Shown: one piece after another, positions 24,421-38,207 of the stretch
Layout: every line of letters starts with the position of its first letter
Numbering within the stretch: the stretch's first letter is position 1
NCBI GenBank assembly: GCA_903813345.2
Contig: CAIIXF020000006.1
Coordinates: forward strand, 5,816,989 to 5,880,988
Source of the DNA: Owenia fusiformis
Taxonomy: Eukaryota > Annelida > Polychaeta > Sabellida > Oweniidae
DNA: 64,000 bases
Direction: 5' to 3'
Position numbers and translations under genes: made by a program
The notes under the pieces: generated by a model
Database searches by the model: none
What the model saw: the letters and a program-made list of their open reading frames with translations, nothing else
What the model was told of the DNA's origin: nothing

Positions 24421-25258
24421 TTTTTTAGATTTTTTACTGAGTCACAGAGAGTCAGAAAGTGAGTCAAAATCTAAAATGTACACACATCCAAGAAATGTGT
24501 CATTTACAACAAATTAAAGTAAAACAAAGAATTGTTATAGTGTAATTGGTAGCAACTGGAGATACAAGACAGGCATTAATTCGAAGCTTTTTCAAGGCAA
24601 ACCTTTAGAGATTGTATAAGTACTTCGGTGGAGGTGTTGAGAGGGTACTGAAGCTAGCGATCTGGAAGACCAGAGACTGGCCAACCTGATCACACGGATA
24701 ACAATATTCATCTTGTAGAAGGCATCTTAAAATACAGTCAGGCGATTGTCACTGAGGGAAATTAGTGCAGATTATTCAAATATTAAATAGAATGTAAAAG
24801 GATGATTAGGAATGATGTTAATTATGGTAGAACTTATTGTGCTACCATCTTCAAATATTGAAGAAACGTGAAAATTCATGTTATAATGTCAATATACTTA
24901 AAAGCCAATTCCGGGTATAATCACCCTTGAGCGGGAGATGTGCCATATCTTGTAAATGGTATTTCTATTGATGTAATACAGTTTTCACAACTTAAAGATA
25001 ATTGGTTGATCTTGGTTGACCAGATTTCATACAAATTGGATGGGAATAAACATGCCTATACGATTTTGTCCATTACTTTTGAATCACCCCTCGTATATTC
25101 ATTCGCTTTAAAGTGGCTCTATAATTCATCTTTGACCCTATTAAAAAGCTCATTATATTAAGAAGCAAAAATCTTGAATAGGTTCTCAGGCATAACTGAA
25201 ACACAACAGTTAAGACAATGTTCACCAGCTTCATTATACCCTTACCCTGTATGTTTAG
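24421..25258. other. Intron, no recognised feature
   Basis: Nothing assigned before exon i. Confidence 0.5.
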
Positions 25259-25348
25259 GCAATGAAGATACACGTCAGTGAGACAACAAAGACGCACCTC
25301 GAGGGATGGCCGTATAAACATGAGGAGCGCGGCTATGTTGATCTTAAG
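25259..25348 (+). CDS. Gyc88E: Gyc88E-like exon i: end of the cyclase domain
   Basis: This 30-codon phase 0-0 exon lies between a tgtttag acceptor and a GTAGAG donor. It encodes AMKIHVSETTKTHLEGWPYK then HEERGYVDLK. The xRGxVxLK strand must be followed by GKGxMxTYWL in this family. The next exon therefore lies after an intron of about 18 kb, and two candidates fit (43370 and 43797). Confidence 0.92.
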
Positions 25349-26412
25349 GTAGAGGAACAGATTCGTTTTTATTTTTATGATATATAACGTAGACAATCAT
25401 TTTACATATTGTTAATCATCAATGGCTTCAAGTTACATTCATGTATTTAACGACCTCGTCTGATTGAACGAGGTATCATGACTAAAACAATATTTTGCAT
25501 GATCATTTAGGCAAAGCATGTACGTTTTCTCCCCTAATTTTTTAGTTCAGTCTTGCCTTTTTAATGCTTGAACCCTTTTTATGTTCAATTAAACCTCCTC
25601 ATATTTTGACGACAGCCTGCATCCTTACTGCTATATTGTCTATCACATTTGATAATGTTTCTGCTTGAATGTTTTGAATTTCTCCACAGATGTTGACCTT
25701 AAATTGGTCTAGGTGTCCCGTCTTCGGATTAGCATAAACATGGTTCTTCAAGTAACCCAAGAGAAAAAGTCTGGGGTGTCAAATCTGTTGAATAGGGAGG
25801 CCCTCATAATGTCATTATACAGAGAGATCAGACATTGAAGAAACTGCTTTCATGGGAATTCCTGTATAGCCCGTATTGTACACGGAAGGACTAAATCTTT
25901 TTGAAACAGCAATGTTCTCATTTGGATATGATTCGGTCTCTGTAACTCTGGAAGGTGGAACGCCATTATCAACTGTTTAACCATTGACCTGGTTCTCTGT
26001 GATTGTTCTGTTGTCTTCATCGTCAAACTTCTTTCTCCGTGGCTCTTTAGAGGAGCATTTTAAAACTAATACCAACCCTAAAGACCTCGAACAATGTAAG
26101 GCCAATATCCAAAGAGAAATTCAAAACATTCCACCTGAAACATTATCAAATGTGATGACCATCACAGCATAGTGATGCAGGGTGTCATCGACATTTAAAC
26201 TAAAAAGTAAAGGGTTAAAACATAAAAACGCTAAAAACGCTAAAACATAAAAACGCTAAAAACGGTGTATCGGAGAGAAAAACTTACTTGCTTCAGCTAC
26301 ATGACCATGCAAAAATGTGTGGAAATATTGATTGATTTATGTGTGCAGTTGATATACTTTTGGATACACCCTGTTTATTGCCTATAGCACCTTTTATTTT
26401 GTTACGTTCATT
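25349..26412. other. Start of the 18 kb intron, no recognised feature
   Basis: Small duplicate of ACGCTAAAAACG near 26228-26262; otherwise nothing assigned. Confidence 0.4.
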
Positions 26413-26724
26413 GGGTACGTACCAAATTAAGCGTGACAACTGAACGCGAGGTGTACGGTACAACACGAGGGTGATTAAAGGAAGTAGTGCGCTCTCCATT
26501 ATGATTTCCCCATGAAAAAAAATTGTTCATCTGATTTTTCAAAATGAGTATACTGCTTTTATTATTACATTTATATGCACACTAGTATCTTGTTGACCTA
26601 TATTGAGCACTATATTGATGTATGGACCACTTATTAGGGTCATAAGTCAATCATTAAGTGTAGAGGCATAGATTCCAAACAAGGAAGTATTTTTGTGTCT
26701 GTCAAAATCCATTTGCATCCTACA

Positions 26725-29700
26725 TAGTCCATGGTATGGCTCATAGATATTACAAATCCGTGGCATAATATATACACAGCGACATTTGAACCGATATTTA
26801 GGGGGGGGGACACATATCCTTATGCTTTTATAATGCCGTTTTGCTGAAAAAACTTAAGGCTTTCAGGTCGAATTATGCCTGTCATCACAAGAGTGCATTT
26901 CATGAGACTCAAATTCTTAATCGAAACTTATATACTGTACAATGTAAAGGATTGTCATTACATAAAAATATATTATCATTTTAACGTAAATGTCATTTTT
27001 TAATTAGTGCATCACACAAGGGTACTTTTCAACGTTTTATATATTTTTTTGAAATAAGACAAAGCAGATGTGACAAAATTATGGGGAATATTCAGAAAAT
27101 TTATAATTAGTAACATATTAGTTTTGTCTTTACAGAAACATGATATTCACGTACATTTTTGTTCCGTTTCCAAGGGTCAGACAACGGATTATTGTTATGA
27201 TATAAAACGTAATCAAATATGAAAGAGATATCATTTAATTTTGGTATTGGAATGTTTACAATCTAAATAAGGCAGGCGCAGTCAAACGCCTCTCAAATGT
27301 TATAGTGTCGAAGTGCTATGGCCGCGGCAATAAAATCACCATGCAATTTTGTAAAAATTCAATGCATTACATACTCCATCCAGTTTTAATTATCGATTAT
27401 ATAAGTGAGTTTGCTACGTTGATTGATTAAGAACAAGAAACCAACGTTCGTGATAGATGAGTGACAACATCCAGGACTATTTCATGCATGAAGTAGAGGA
27501 AGATTTGTGAAATTCAAGATACTCATAGGTTTTAGAACCGTCCCTCATGAAGACAGGATTCTGGTTTTGCTTTGATCATAACTTGACAAGTAGTCATTCA
27601 ATTTTAAATGTTCATTAATAAGTGAGAGCCATACTATAATTAATAAGAGCAAGACACCAACCTTTGTAATGGATGAGTGACACCATTCGAGACGATTTCA
27701 TGCAGCAGGGCGAGATTGAGAATTATTAAAGGAACTCATTTATTTTTTATTTCATTGACTCTAAATTTCACGGCGTATATCCGATCGCTCCTACATGCAC
27801 GACGGAGCGTTTCATTCATGCGAAAACACTGCGGAGCGATATAAAATGGCAGCTAATGAAGATCCCTCGGTGGCTGTAAGTATTGTTTAACTCGTTTCTC
27901 TTACATATCAAACGTCATGGTGACATATTATGTACCATTCGATGAACACTACCCTGAGCAAATATCTTATTTATTCAACTTCTGATGGTAAACTGTTATT
28001 TGCTTGATTAAAGCTCCATAGTTTATTATTAGATCAAACGAATCTGAAGTTGACGAATTAAGCATAAATTACGAATTAAAGTAGTATTCCTATGATAACG
28101 TCAATCTTTCTGTTAAAGTAGTAGATCACAAACTCGTGTATTCTTATTTGCTGACATTCTAGTTCAATTCCATTACTTGTTCTCAAGAAATCGCTTGTTT
28201 TCCTCAAAACGCTCCGTCGATTTTGGACACAATTTTAGAAACGCTCGTACCATTTTGTTTTGATATTATTTCCAGATTGTTTTGATATTATTTCCAGATT
28301 TAGGAACTCCCAAAAACGTGTTGCACTTGTTGGTCAAATTGAAACTTCCAAATCTGGTGGTGCTACACGTGCAACACGTGCCGACTTAAGCCTCCATTAG
28401 ATGATGTTATGCCTACATGTGTGCTAAAGCATAAAAGTACTTACAAAAAAAGAACACAAAGCATATACATAAATTAATCTTTCTTCTTTTGATGTCAAGA
28501 AACAGAAAATATTTTCTCTTTCTCTCCATGAAAAGGAAAGTCAAGCTATATATTTCCTAAACAGATCTAGACTACCACAGTGTTTCCACTTCACTGTGTA
28601 AACCACATCGTAGCGTTTCCTGAATATGAGAATGTCATCATTTTTAAGACTGTTTTTTTTGGTTATCAAATCACGATTAAGATAATGTATGGTGCGTTGA
28701 AGCTTTGAAATTTGACCAAAATATACGTCGATGCTCTAATCTTGGCTCAACTAATCAAATGTCCTGACAAAAGGGGTTTTAGCGGGTAGAATGACAAATA
28801 CGTTAAATTCATGAATTGTGATAACTATACTGCTTCAGACAGCTCTCTCGAATAGATTCAAACATCACCAGCCAAACAAGTACAACATGAATATCACACC
28901 CATCGAATGGTTTACACGAATTAAACGAGTTACACATGCATCATATTCCCATTATCGAAGAAATCGTTTGACGGCTGATAATTTTTGCCCGCCATTTTTC
29001 TTACTTCAGAGCGTTTCATCAGTAATGAAACGCTCCGTCGTGCATGTAAGAGCGTTTGCGTTATACACCGTGTATTTTATCATCTGTTTTTACGAAACGA
29101 CGACTTGTTCCAAGATGTGATCATATCAATCAAATCAACTCATCCTATGCGTCCCGATCCAGGCCTCCTAGACTTCCACCAACGCGAACATCAGTTCTGC
29201 TCCGCGAACTACGTTCCTTGAACTCGAAACATGGTTCGCAAGCACGGATCTCTGTGCGTGAGAAATATGTTTGGGGCCGAGGAAAATGGTCGTGCGGGAA
29301 TAAAGATTTCATGTTTGCGATGTGAGAACTGTAGTTCAAATGCAAGGACCCAATTCTTTCTTACCAACTCCTATTTTTCTGGTTGACGATTTTTACTAGA
29401 CAACCCTTTATAATTGCCGACATTTCTCAAAGATACATGCATTCTATCGAATTTTGGTAGTCTTTTTATAAGAAATCAATTCATGTTCAACCAAAATTGC
29501 AATTGCAAAATTTTTAATCGCAGACGGTATCAGTCTTCACCAATATCTCAAAAACGACATAAAATGTCGAAACATTGATTTGTATATTTAAGGTATTTTA
29601 AGGAACACATACAGCAAAATTATAGTTTTTTGACCCCTGCTAATGAGATGTATAATTCGGCCTAAAATCCCGCCGTATTTATCACTGCATACAAAAATAA

Positions 29701-29809
29701 AACGCAGGACATATGTAGGTTATCTGAATATAAGGTCAAATATCGCTGCGCATATATCATGTCACCAACTCCTTAATTAGACGTCCTAGAAATTTCATAC
29801 CATGGACTA
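26725..29809. mobile_element. 3.1 kb TIR element of level 3, target duplication ACA
   Basis: The termini are TAGTCCATGGTATG and its exact reverse complement CATACCATGGACTA. Weaker similarity runs inward about 180 bp (CAGCGACATTTGA / CAGCGATATTTGA, GTCGAATTATGCC / GCCGAATTATACA). ACA stands on both sides (26722-26724 and 29810-29812), and the joined flank equals the sequence of the uninterrupted relative near 57155. A relative of one terminus lies at 44975-45170. No transposase was found; a direct duplication of about 90 bp lies at 27430 and 27640. Confidence 0.75.
27769..29072. mobile_element. TIR element of level 4, innermost, CACGG ends
   Basis: The left end CACGGCGTATATCCGATCGC and right end (reverse complement) CACGGTGTATAACGCAAACG are followed on both sides by ACATGCACGACGGAGCGTTT. 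Inside, at 27847, an ATG with a short open frame runs into a GTAAGT donor-like site, but no matching coding region was recognised. The element at 38879-40135 also ends in CACGG. Target duplication not clear. Confidence 0.65.
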
Positions 29810-30777
29810 ACACATCCCTACATCTTATCAAATATGTTATTAATTAATGAAACCTAACAGTATAATGATTAACAAAGTTGTATGGCATTTCATAAGTGTA
29901 AAACTTACTTTTGAACCATTTTTCTATAGCCATTTTGTAGGGAAAAAATTATGAAAAATGAAAATCTTTTAATTTGAAGTATGACCTGAATCGATTGCAA
30001 ACTTCATATTTGCACATCTGATGTGATATAACATACCATGTCATATTGTGAAATTATTTAATTTGCAATCGATTCGTAGTGTATTTTAGGTATTTTTGTG
30101 AAAATCAATAGAAACCAATGGCCTCCATTGGAATCTGATGGTATCCACATGTTAAGTTAATGGAGCACATCGAATGTCAAGTCAATACACCCTTGCTGAA
30201 CTTAACGACCTCAACCTCCGCCCATGCTTAAATATTTTCAAAGTATTATTTGAAATTGTATTCTTTATGTTACATCTGAAAATGATTCATTTTGTTCATG
30301 GGAAAATCATAAATGGAGAGTGCACAAGATCCTTTGAGCAAACTGATGTTTTCATCGTTTCAGAAATATTTGGTCTAATAACTTGATTTTTTAAAAATGT
30401 GAATATCTGTTACAGTATCCTAGACAGTGATCTTGACGGTGAATTTCATGGTTAAACCTACGCAACCTCTGAATGTAGTATACGGTATAACGTGCTGGTA
30501 AGAAGCGGTATAATGCAAATATCAATTCCTTGTGTTGTACCTTACCGTCACCGTGCGTTATATTGTATACTGAGTTCACTGTCTAGAATGGTGTTACAGA
30601 CATTTACAAATAAAAATATCTATAAACTAGACAACATCTTTCAGAAACATTCGTTTGCTCACATTTCATCATCCTCGTGTTGTACCGTACCCCGCGCGTT
30701 CAATTGACACGCTTCATGTGGTACACACCCTGTGACGTTGATTAACATATCATATAGTATCACGACTAACATTCATC

Positions 30778-30965
30778 CGAACATGACTGTATTCACGCCT
30801 TCTATAAACTGTAAACAAAGTCAACATTTCACCCTGGGTATATTCGCGAAAATTGCCCCTGGTAATACGTGTAATGTCTGACGTCAACGACGAACCGTAG
30901 TAATGGCGCGCCGTGATGAATATTCGAAACATTTTGGTGAGTTTTCATGTTCGAATCGTAATATA
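30778..30965. mobile_element. Short MITE with CGAACATGA ends
   Basis: CGAACATGACTGTATTCACG at the left and TTTTCATGTTCGAATCGTAA at the right, 176-188 bp apart. It is the compact version of the elements at 7631 and 38660, without the palindromic insert that follows those copies. Confidence 0.65.
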
Positions 30966-31079
30966 GTTTTCGATCATTATGTTTATGTACCTATACTGGT
31001 ATATGAAGAATAGTGGGCGAGTGTATGTGGGTCGATTACAATTATAGCTTCATAGAGTCTCTTGAACCAATAATCACAA

Positions 31080-34000
31080 TGTATCAGATGCTGGCACAGT
31101 TTTGCCGGAAGTTTGCAAGAAGTAACTTTTTGCAATGCAGTATGTTAGAGTAACCTAGTAGGTGTAAGAAAATATAAGGTGATGGCCTTTAAAGTGGTAA
31201 AAACAATTTTCACGGCCGAATTGGACTTCAATTCCTGCGATTTCAGGGGATATTATAAGACTATTTCATAACATAAAGGATATAGTTGCTATTGTTCTGC
31301 TTTCTACAGCACACATTACTAGTCCAAAGATGAATAATATCCTAAAGTTATAGGCCGATATCTGTATTAGTCTCAGAAATATTGCAATTAATAGGAAAAA
31401 TACGCAATTTTAGTCATTTTTAAGTCATATGTATCTTATATTTGTAGCTTCCAGCAAAAGATGGCAGCTTAAATAGCTCAAAATTGTTTTCTAAAAACTA
31501 ATTCAAGCTTTGTTTGATATTGTAATACAATTATAATAATGATAATGTACTATTTATGATTTTTAATATGACTTTATGGTACCCTACCCCTGGAAAGTGG
31601 GCGTGGTCAATGTTATCATTTTGCAGCATACAATTAAAAACTTGTATTGATAGAAAGCAAATCAATGCATATAAAACATCTTCACTTGTTACTTGACAAT
31701 GTAATTCATTTATTATTAAAATATAGGACTCTACATATTTTATATATACAATTTCAATTTTGTACAATGTATCATAATGAAATCTAATAGGCTGTTTCAA
31801 TTTACAACTTTTTTTTTGGATCACCCTTACCTTTTGACAAAATGATCTACTATATGACCAATAGCCACAAAAAATAGCAGAACTGATCAACGTTTAACCC
31901 CCCCCACCCTACCCCTATGTTTGATTTGTATGGGGTCCGCCACAATGCAACAAGTCCATTTTCAGTGCTTACTATCACATGGAATATAAGTCACAATGTT
32001 TCCACAATATCTGGGCAATGAGATAGTGCCATTAAGAATATGTATGCCCAGATTCAAGATCATGGTGTAAATGCTTGCCGATCTAATGGCTTTCAAAAAT
32101 GAGGAAAGCTGTCTTGAGTGCCGTTTCAACTAATTTTGAATTAAAACTGCTACTTATGAATTTTTTCTCAACAACTGTGACTTGGTTAGAGTCCAAACAC
32201 AGGATATCAAGACAGTGCTACCAAATTCTGGTATTGAGAATTTCAGAGCTCTAGATCAAGTATTCATATCTGCGTGGACTCTTAAAAAGACCCAAAAGAC
32301 ACAAAATGCAGTCAGATATCGCGAAAAAATGTGAAAAAATGCACTATTCAGAACAATTTATCTCTTAAATTTTACTTTTATTTACCATAATTTCTGATTC
32401 TGCCTCTAGTTAGTAATACCAATAATACATATGAGTAGACTTAAGGTCATAGTAAGTGTAGTTACAGATTTATTAGCATCTAAAAATGGGAGAAGCAGTG
32501 TAGCAAGTGCAATTTTCACCTATAATTCATAATATTAAACTGCAGCTTTCAGGATTTTCTTCTCTAAAACAAGAATTCCGTGAGACCCCAAAAGACAGGA
32601 TTCCATATCACTGTACCACCAAATATATATGAGAGTAGTTTCAGGAGGTTATATCAAATAATCATTGAACCATTGACACCTAAAAATATGCAAAATACAG
32701 TCAGAAATGGTGAAATTGTGAAAAAATGTATGTATTCTTAACAATTTTTTAACTAAACTGTATTTTATTTAGAACTGAAACTTGAAGTGCTTACTAGGAG
32801 TTACATCTAGTTATTATTTATTTAGTGACTTCAGCATCCGGATTGATATAATATAGGAATATCCTATGGTTTTGAAAAAATATCATTTATATCCATGAGT
32901 GGATATTGATATTCATGAGTGAGCACAGCGAGTGAGTGAAGATATTTGTATCCATGTGTGGATATAATTGATATTTTTTCAAAAAAAATTATTTATCCCA
33001 TGGGAAATCATTATCATCGAAAAAATGTGAAAAATATAATTCGAGAAAAAATTTGAAAAAATAATTGAAAAAAAATTGTGAAAAAATGTTGAATTTTTAA
33101 AAAAATATTTTTGAAAATAATTAAAAAATGTAAAAAGAAATTTTTTTTGAAAAAATTCGAAACCATGGAATATCACTTTTCAAACAACCGAATATCACTT
33201 TTTAAGACGTGATATTCGATAGTTTAAAAGTGATATTCGATGGTTTGTGAATTTTTTGCTAAAATATTATAACTTGATCCACATATCAAATATATCTTCA
33301 TGTGATATTCGATCTATATCCTTGCAACCATGGGATAATCACTGGTATGCTTAAGACCAAAAAACCTATAAAGAATGTTATTATTGAATACTGAGAATAC
33401 ATTGTTTTTACATTACGGAGCTTTATTTCTACCTGAAAGTATTTTGGAACATATCTCTTGCTTAAATATTTCATGCAATGTTACTTTCAAAAACTTTCTG
33501 AGAACAATTAATCCATCCTATACTTTCACAAGTTATTCTCCATTTCGTTTTTAAAAATTGTGGGAGCTTTAAACTCTAGAAGAGCTTAATTACCAATTAT
33601 ACCATGCACCCTCTTTGCCCTCCGTCGCATTTTTCTTAGAATGGTCAGGCATATTTCAAATTGAAGAGTAAAGTCAGTTAAAGTGATATATAGCTGTATA
33701 TAACAACGTTTCTTTCACTTGATACTGTGATGTCAAGCTTAAGCATTCAAACAGTGTATTTTGTCCCAAGATACAATAAAGTACTGATTTCATTTATTTA
33801 TCAATTCAGATGCCTTGGAATTTAAGTAAACACTTGGTATATATTACCAATATTATTTTTACCTATTATTGGTGGTACAATGACCAGGTTTCCTTTAATG
33901 TCTTTGGTCTTACTGTGCAGTTTGTAAAAAGAAAATTCAGAAAGTTGCAGTCTTAGATGAAAAACTGGTGAAAATCATACTTGCTACAGCTTTTCCCATT

Positions 34001-35233
34001 TTCAGAAGCCAATAGATCTGTACTTCCACTTACTATGACGTTAAGTCTTCTCATATGTATTATTGGTGGTACTAACTGGAGGCAGAATCAGAAATTATGT
34101 CAAATAAAAGTAACATTTAAGAGATAAATTGTTCTGAATAGTGCATCTTTCATATTTTTCACGATATCTGACAGGTTTTTTGTCCTTTTGCCTATTTTTA
34201 AAAGTACATGCAGAAGTGAATATTTGATCTAGAGCTCTGAAACTTCCAATATCAGAACTTGGTATCTTATGTTTGGGGTCTAAAAAAGTCACAGATGTTG
34301 AGAAAAATATTCATTAAGCAGCAGTTTCAGTTCAAAGTTAGCTAAAACTGCACTCACGACAGCTTTCTCTATTTTTGAACGCCGATAGATCGGTAAGTAT
34401 TAGTATTAGGACCTTGAAACTGCTCATATTATGTCTTTGTGGTACTTTCTCATTGCAAAGGTAATTTGGAAACACTGTGACTTACATTTCATGCGTTACT
34501 GAACACTGAAAATGAACCAGCCTATTAGATTTCATCATGATACATTGTACAAAATTGAAAACGTATATATAAAATATGTAGAGTCCTATGTTTTAGTAAT
34601 GAATGAATTACAATGTCAAGTAACAAGTGAAAATGTTTAAAATGCATTGATTTGCTTTCTATCAATATAAGTTTTTAATTGTATGCTGCAAAATGATAAC
34701 ATTGACCACGCCCACTTTCCAGGGGTAGGGTACCATAAAGTCATATTAAAAATCATAAATAGTACATTATCATTATTATAATTGTATTACAATATCAAAA
34801 AAAGCTTGAATTAGTTTTTAGAAAACAATTTTGAGCTATTTAAGCTGCCATCTTTTGCTGGAAGCTACAAATATAAGATACGTGAGACTTAAAAATGACT
34901 AAAATTGCATATTTTTTCCTATTAATTGCAATATTTCTGAGACTAATACAGATATCGGCCTATAACTTTAGGATATTATTCATCTTTGGACTAGTAATGT
35001 GTGCTGTAGAAAGCAGATCAATAGCAACTATATCCTTTATGTTATGAAATAGTCTTATAGTACCCCCTGAAATCGCAGGAATTGAAGTCCAATTCGGCCG
35101 TGAAAATTGTTTTTACCACTTTAAAGGCCATCACCTTATATTTTCTTACACCTACTAGGTTACTCTAACATACTGCATTGCCAAAAGTTACTTCTTGCAA
35201 ACTTCCGGCAAAACTGTGCCAGCATCTGATACA
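31080..35233. repeat. 4.15 kb inverted-repeat foldback
   Basis: The left arm (31080 to about 32640) is the reverse complement of the right arm (about 33850 to 35233), with very high identity over the outer 720 bp: TGTATCAGATGCTGGCACAG reads inward from both ends. Identity falls toward the middle. The left arm has an extra block at about 31803-31955 with a poly-T run and GGTAGGGTGGGGG-type sequence. The loop contains another TIR element. No protein is visible; a transcript through this intron could form a long hairpin. Confidence 0.88.
32860..33337. mobile_element. TATCCTATGG-ended element in the foldback loop
   Basis: The left end TATCCTATGGTTTTGAAAAA and right end ...GCAACCATGGGATA are inverted. 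The interior has the GAGCACAGCGAGTGAGTGA motif, long A-rich runs and CGAATATCACTTTT repeats. It matches 46572-46998 in order and in the common left flank ATATAGGAA. Confidence 0.7.
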
Positions 35234-38207
35234 CAAAATAAGATTTAAAATATCAATAAATCAATTTATTTTCAATATCAAAATAGTATAAAAATATGTT
35301 TTATCAAATATAAATTTTACAGACTGACTGACTGACACAGGCAGTAAGCACACAGGGCACACACAGGCCTGGAATAAGAAATATGAAATATTTTACATGT
35401 GTTCAACATTTATACAATAATAATTATGATCATGATTTATCGACCTTAAGAAGATTTGATCGACACATCATGTCATATTTCAATAACATATAATACTCAA
35501 TTAGATTATATTTTATAACGTTTTATCACAGGCAAGAGAAATAGTTGTTTCATAACTCAATTTATTGCACTCGTAAAATGAATATATTTGTAAAATTGGG
35601 TAACATTGATGTAAAATCTTACTGACAAACATTGTACTCTACATTCTACGACAAAATATAACTTATAATGAACAACACAATACAATACATAACTGAGAAT
35701 AACAGTTTACAAAGTAACATCAAAAAATAACTTCCCAGACACTCAAAATAGCACGATTCATGGTATAGATCTTATTGGAAATGGTTTATGGGGGTTTGAA
35801 TAGACTGTATCCTTCGTCTGAATAAATATTCAGACTGTAAGTCACCTATTGTAAAATGTGGTGTTGTATAAATGTTACAAATAAGTTTGTTTAATGATAG
35901 AATGATTACCTTATAAAGAACTCACAATATTATTTTTTCGTATATTGTCCTCTTACTGAAGATATTCATAAAATGTACAGACGCTTCTTGTAGCGAAGCC
36001 ATTGATTAGGTCAAGCCATTTTGGCAATGCCAATTCTCACGATAAACGAGATTTAGCCAGTGACGTCAGTCTATTTGTAAACAAATAACACGTGGAGCGG
36101 GAGCAACATTACGGAAGCGTATTGATAAATTCCATTTGTGCGGGAATTTATTAGATCTAGTCATTTATTATCATTATCCCGATTAATTTTCTTCATTTAT
36201 AGTAAATAGAGCGGATATTCATGAAGAAGGCCGAGGTAATCAAGTGGTTATGTGTTGTCAAAGTTCAAAATTTGCATATCTCGTTTGGATCTCGTGAACT
36301 CAAACGTCCTTGACATTGATTTCGCGATCTACTTATGAACACATCCTGAAGTTTCGGTGAGTCTGAACATTTCATTATTTTATATCAACTTGTACCCGCC
36401 TTATACAAATATTTTTGCTTCTAGTTTAAGATGAACATCTCTTCAACATATTCACCAATTTTCAAGGTGAACATTCTTATAATAAACTAGAAATTAATGT
36501 GCAAAAAATATCACCGCGATTTCCACAGGAAATATATCAATCATAACAGACCGAATATTATATTCGGTCTGTTGGATACATACTAGGGGTTTGAAATATA
36601 GAAATAAGATTGGGGATAAAATTTGAAAGATAGGATTGGCCTAAAATAATTATAGTTGAAAATTACTAGAAGAAATGCTTGTAATATGGGATTAAATATT
36701 GAATTATGGAAGTGTTGTATATAACCTGATAGGAAAGTAGAATAAACATAATCTATCTCCTGTTAATAACACTTTTATAAAGATAAATGATTTAGTCGCT
36801 CACACACATAAAGCAAAAGACAATTAAATGTATTCAGTTGTCTACATGTGTTTTATGACGAAATCAGTAGTTATATAGGTTGGTCCTCAAAATACACAAG
36901 AATGAATCAAAATTGAATTGCAATTAGCTTTGTGCACCTTGGACGTAACCTGGGTTTGTGATAAGGTAAATAGTACCCAACTACAAACAAATAAAGTGTT
37001 TTATGTCTTACCAAAAGAAATGACAAACTGAATTATCACTCCCTGACCTGGGCTGATTGTAGTTGGAGTGAAACAGCGGGTTGATCCCTAGAATAAACAG
37101 TTTCTTTTAGAAATTTTGAACCAATTTGCAAAGTTTTGATATACATCTCAAACTATACAGTTTGTGCCAAAATTCGATATTTTGAAATAAAGCATCAAAC
37201 TTTTTGATTGTAATGATGTTCTAATTATGTTATTTATTTATTTATGGTGGTAAGGCTCAGTAACTCAGCTCAGAACAAAATAAATAATTTTGATGAATTT
37301 TGAGAAATTTGAGCCGCCATATTGGTTTTCTCACGTGGAAATTATTTTGAAAACTCAAGTTTATATCTTACAAAACTGCATTGAAATTATTACCAAGAAA
37401 GCTAAATCAAATGAATGTTTAGATATTATGAACTATCCTGAAAAACCCAGTGAACACATACCTTTCTATAATTGTAGCATATTGTCAAAGTAGCATCTCT
37501 TCGATATCAAAACAATTTAGGCTAAAATGTAGGTGACGAATTTCAGAACAACTAATTCAATTTCGATGTTTCATTTATATGTGATTATTCTGAGTGAAAT
37601 CCTACAGATTTGATTGGTTTATAAAGTTTCAGCTATTGCATCTTGTTTTTGAATTCACGAATAAGTGAGTTTTGTTACTAAATTTAGATGTAGTTCTTGT
37701 CATGAATTCCAATTTTGCCGCGAAACCAATTGTAGATACCCTCTGGCACGTATTGATTTGAACTCTTGACCTATCGCTCGCGATGTAATATTATAATTAG
37801 GAGACCGCGAAATTAAATTTGCATTAAGAGACCGTGAATTTACATTTTAATTAAGAAATCGCGATATTATGTTTTAATAAAAAGATTATGGTCCTGTGAC
37901 CATATATCATATAGAAATGTATATTTCATCAATACATTCTAATGTTCCTTTGAATGAATGAATCGTTTTCTCCTCAAAATTCCTTGTTCATCAAGTTGTG
38001 TAGATAGTTATACATGTATGACGTCATGCCAAATATCACCATGATTCCCTACCAATAACAATGTCTAAACAAAATAAATATTTATTCACTTATAAATAAG
38101 GTTTTATAAGTGATGGATCCGTATAAATTGATAGAGCTGCGTGACAAGTTTTGACATGGTACACACTCTTATACGTTATAAACACGTTATAAATGCAGTT
38201 GCGAAAT
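35234..38207. other. Intron, mostly unassigned; one perfect hairpin
   Basis: AT-rich. A (GACT)n-like and CACA-rich patch lies at 35325-35365. At 36546-36574 AACAGACCGAATAT and its exact reverse complement are separated by one base. Nothing coding was recognised. Confidence 0.5.

Larger units (their letters stand above)
26487..30325. mobile_element. TIR element of level 2, split by a later insertion
   Basis: The outer parts, 26487-26724 and 29813-30325, match in inverted order the uninterrupted copy at 56659-57395. The ends are GTGCGCTCTCCATTATGATT and GTGCACTCTCCATTTATGAT. TA precedes the left end (26485); the right TA has decayed to AA. Removing the insert leaves about 750 bp against 737 bp in the intact copy. 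Non-autonomous, no coding frame. Confidence 0.8.
26413..30730. mobile_element. Outer TIR element of a four-level nest (level 1)
   Basis: The left end GGGTACGTACCAAATTAAGC (26413) and right end, reverse complement, GGGTGTGTACCACATGAAGC (30730) stay similar over about 60 bp, through GAACGCG and GTACGGTACAACACGAGG. Everything between belongs to this insertion plus later ones. Superfamily and target duplication are unclear. Confidence 0.6.

Noticed and set aside
27847-27878. Short ATG frame before a GTAAGT site inside the level 4 element
   Set aside because: Only ten codons and no downstream exon that I could match; kept as a remark in the element entry.
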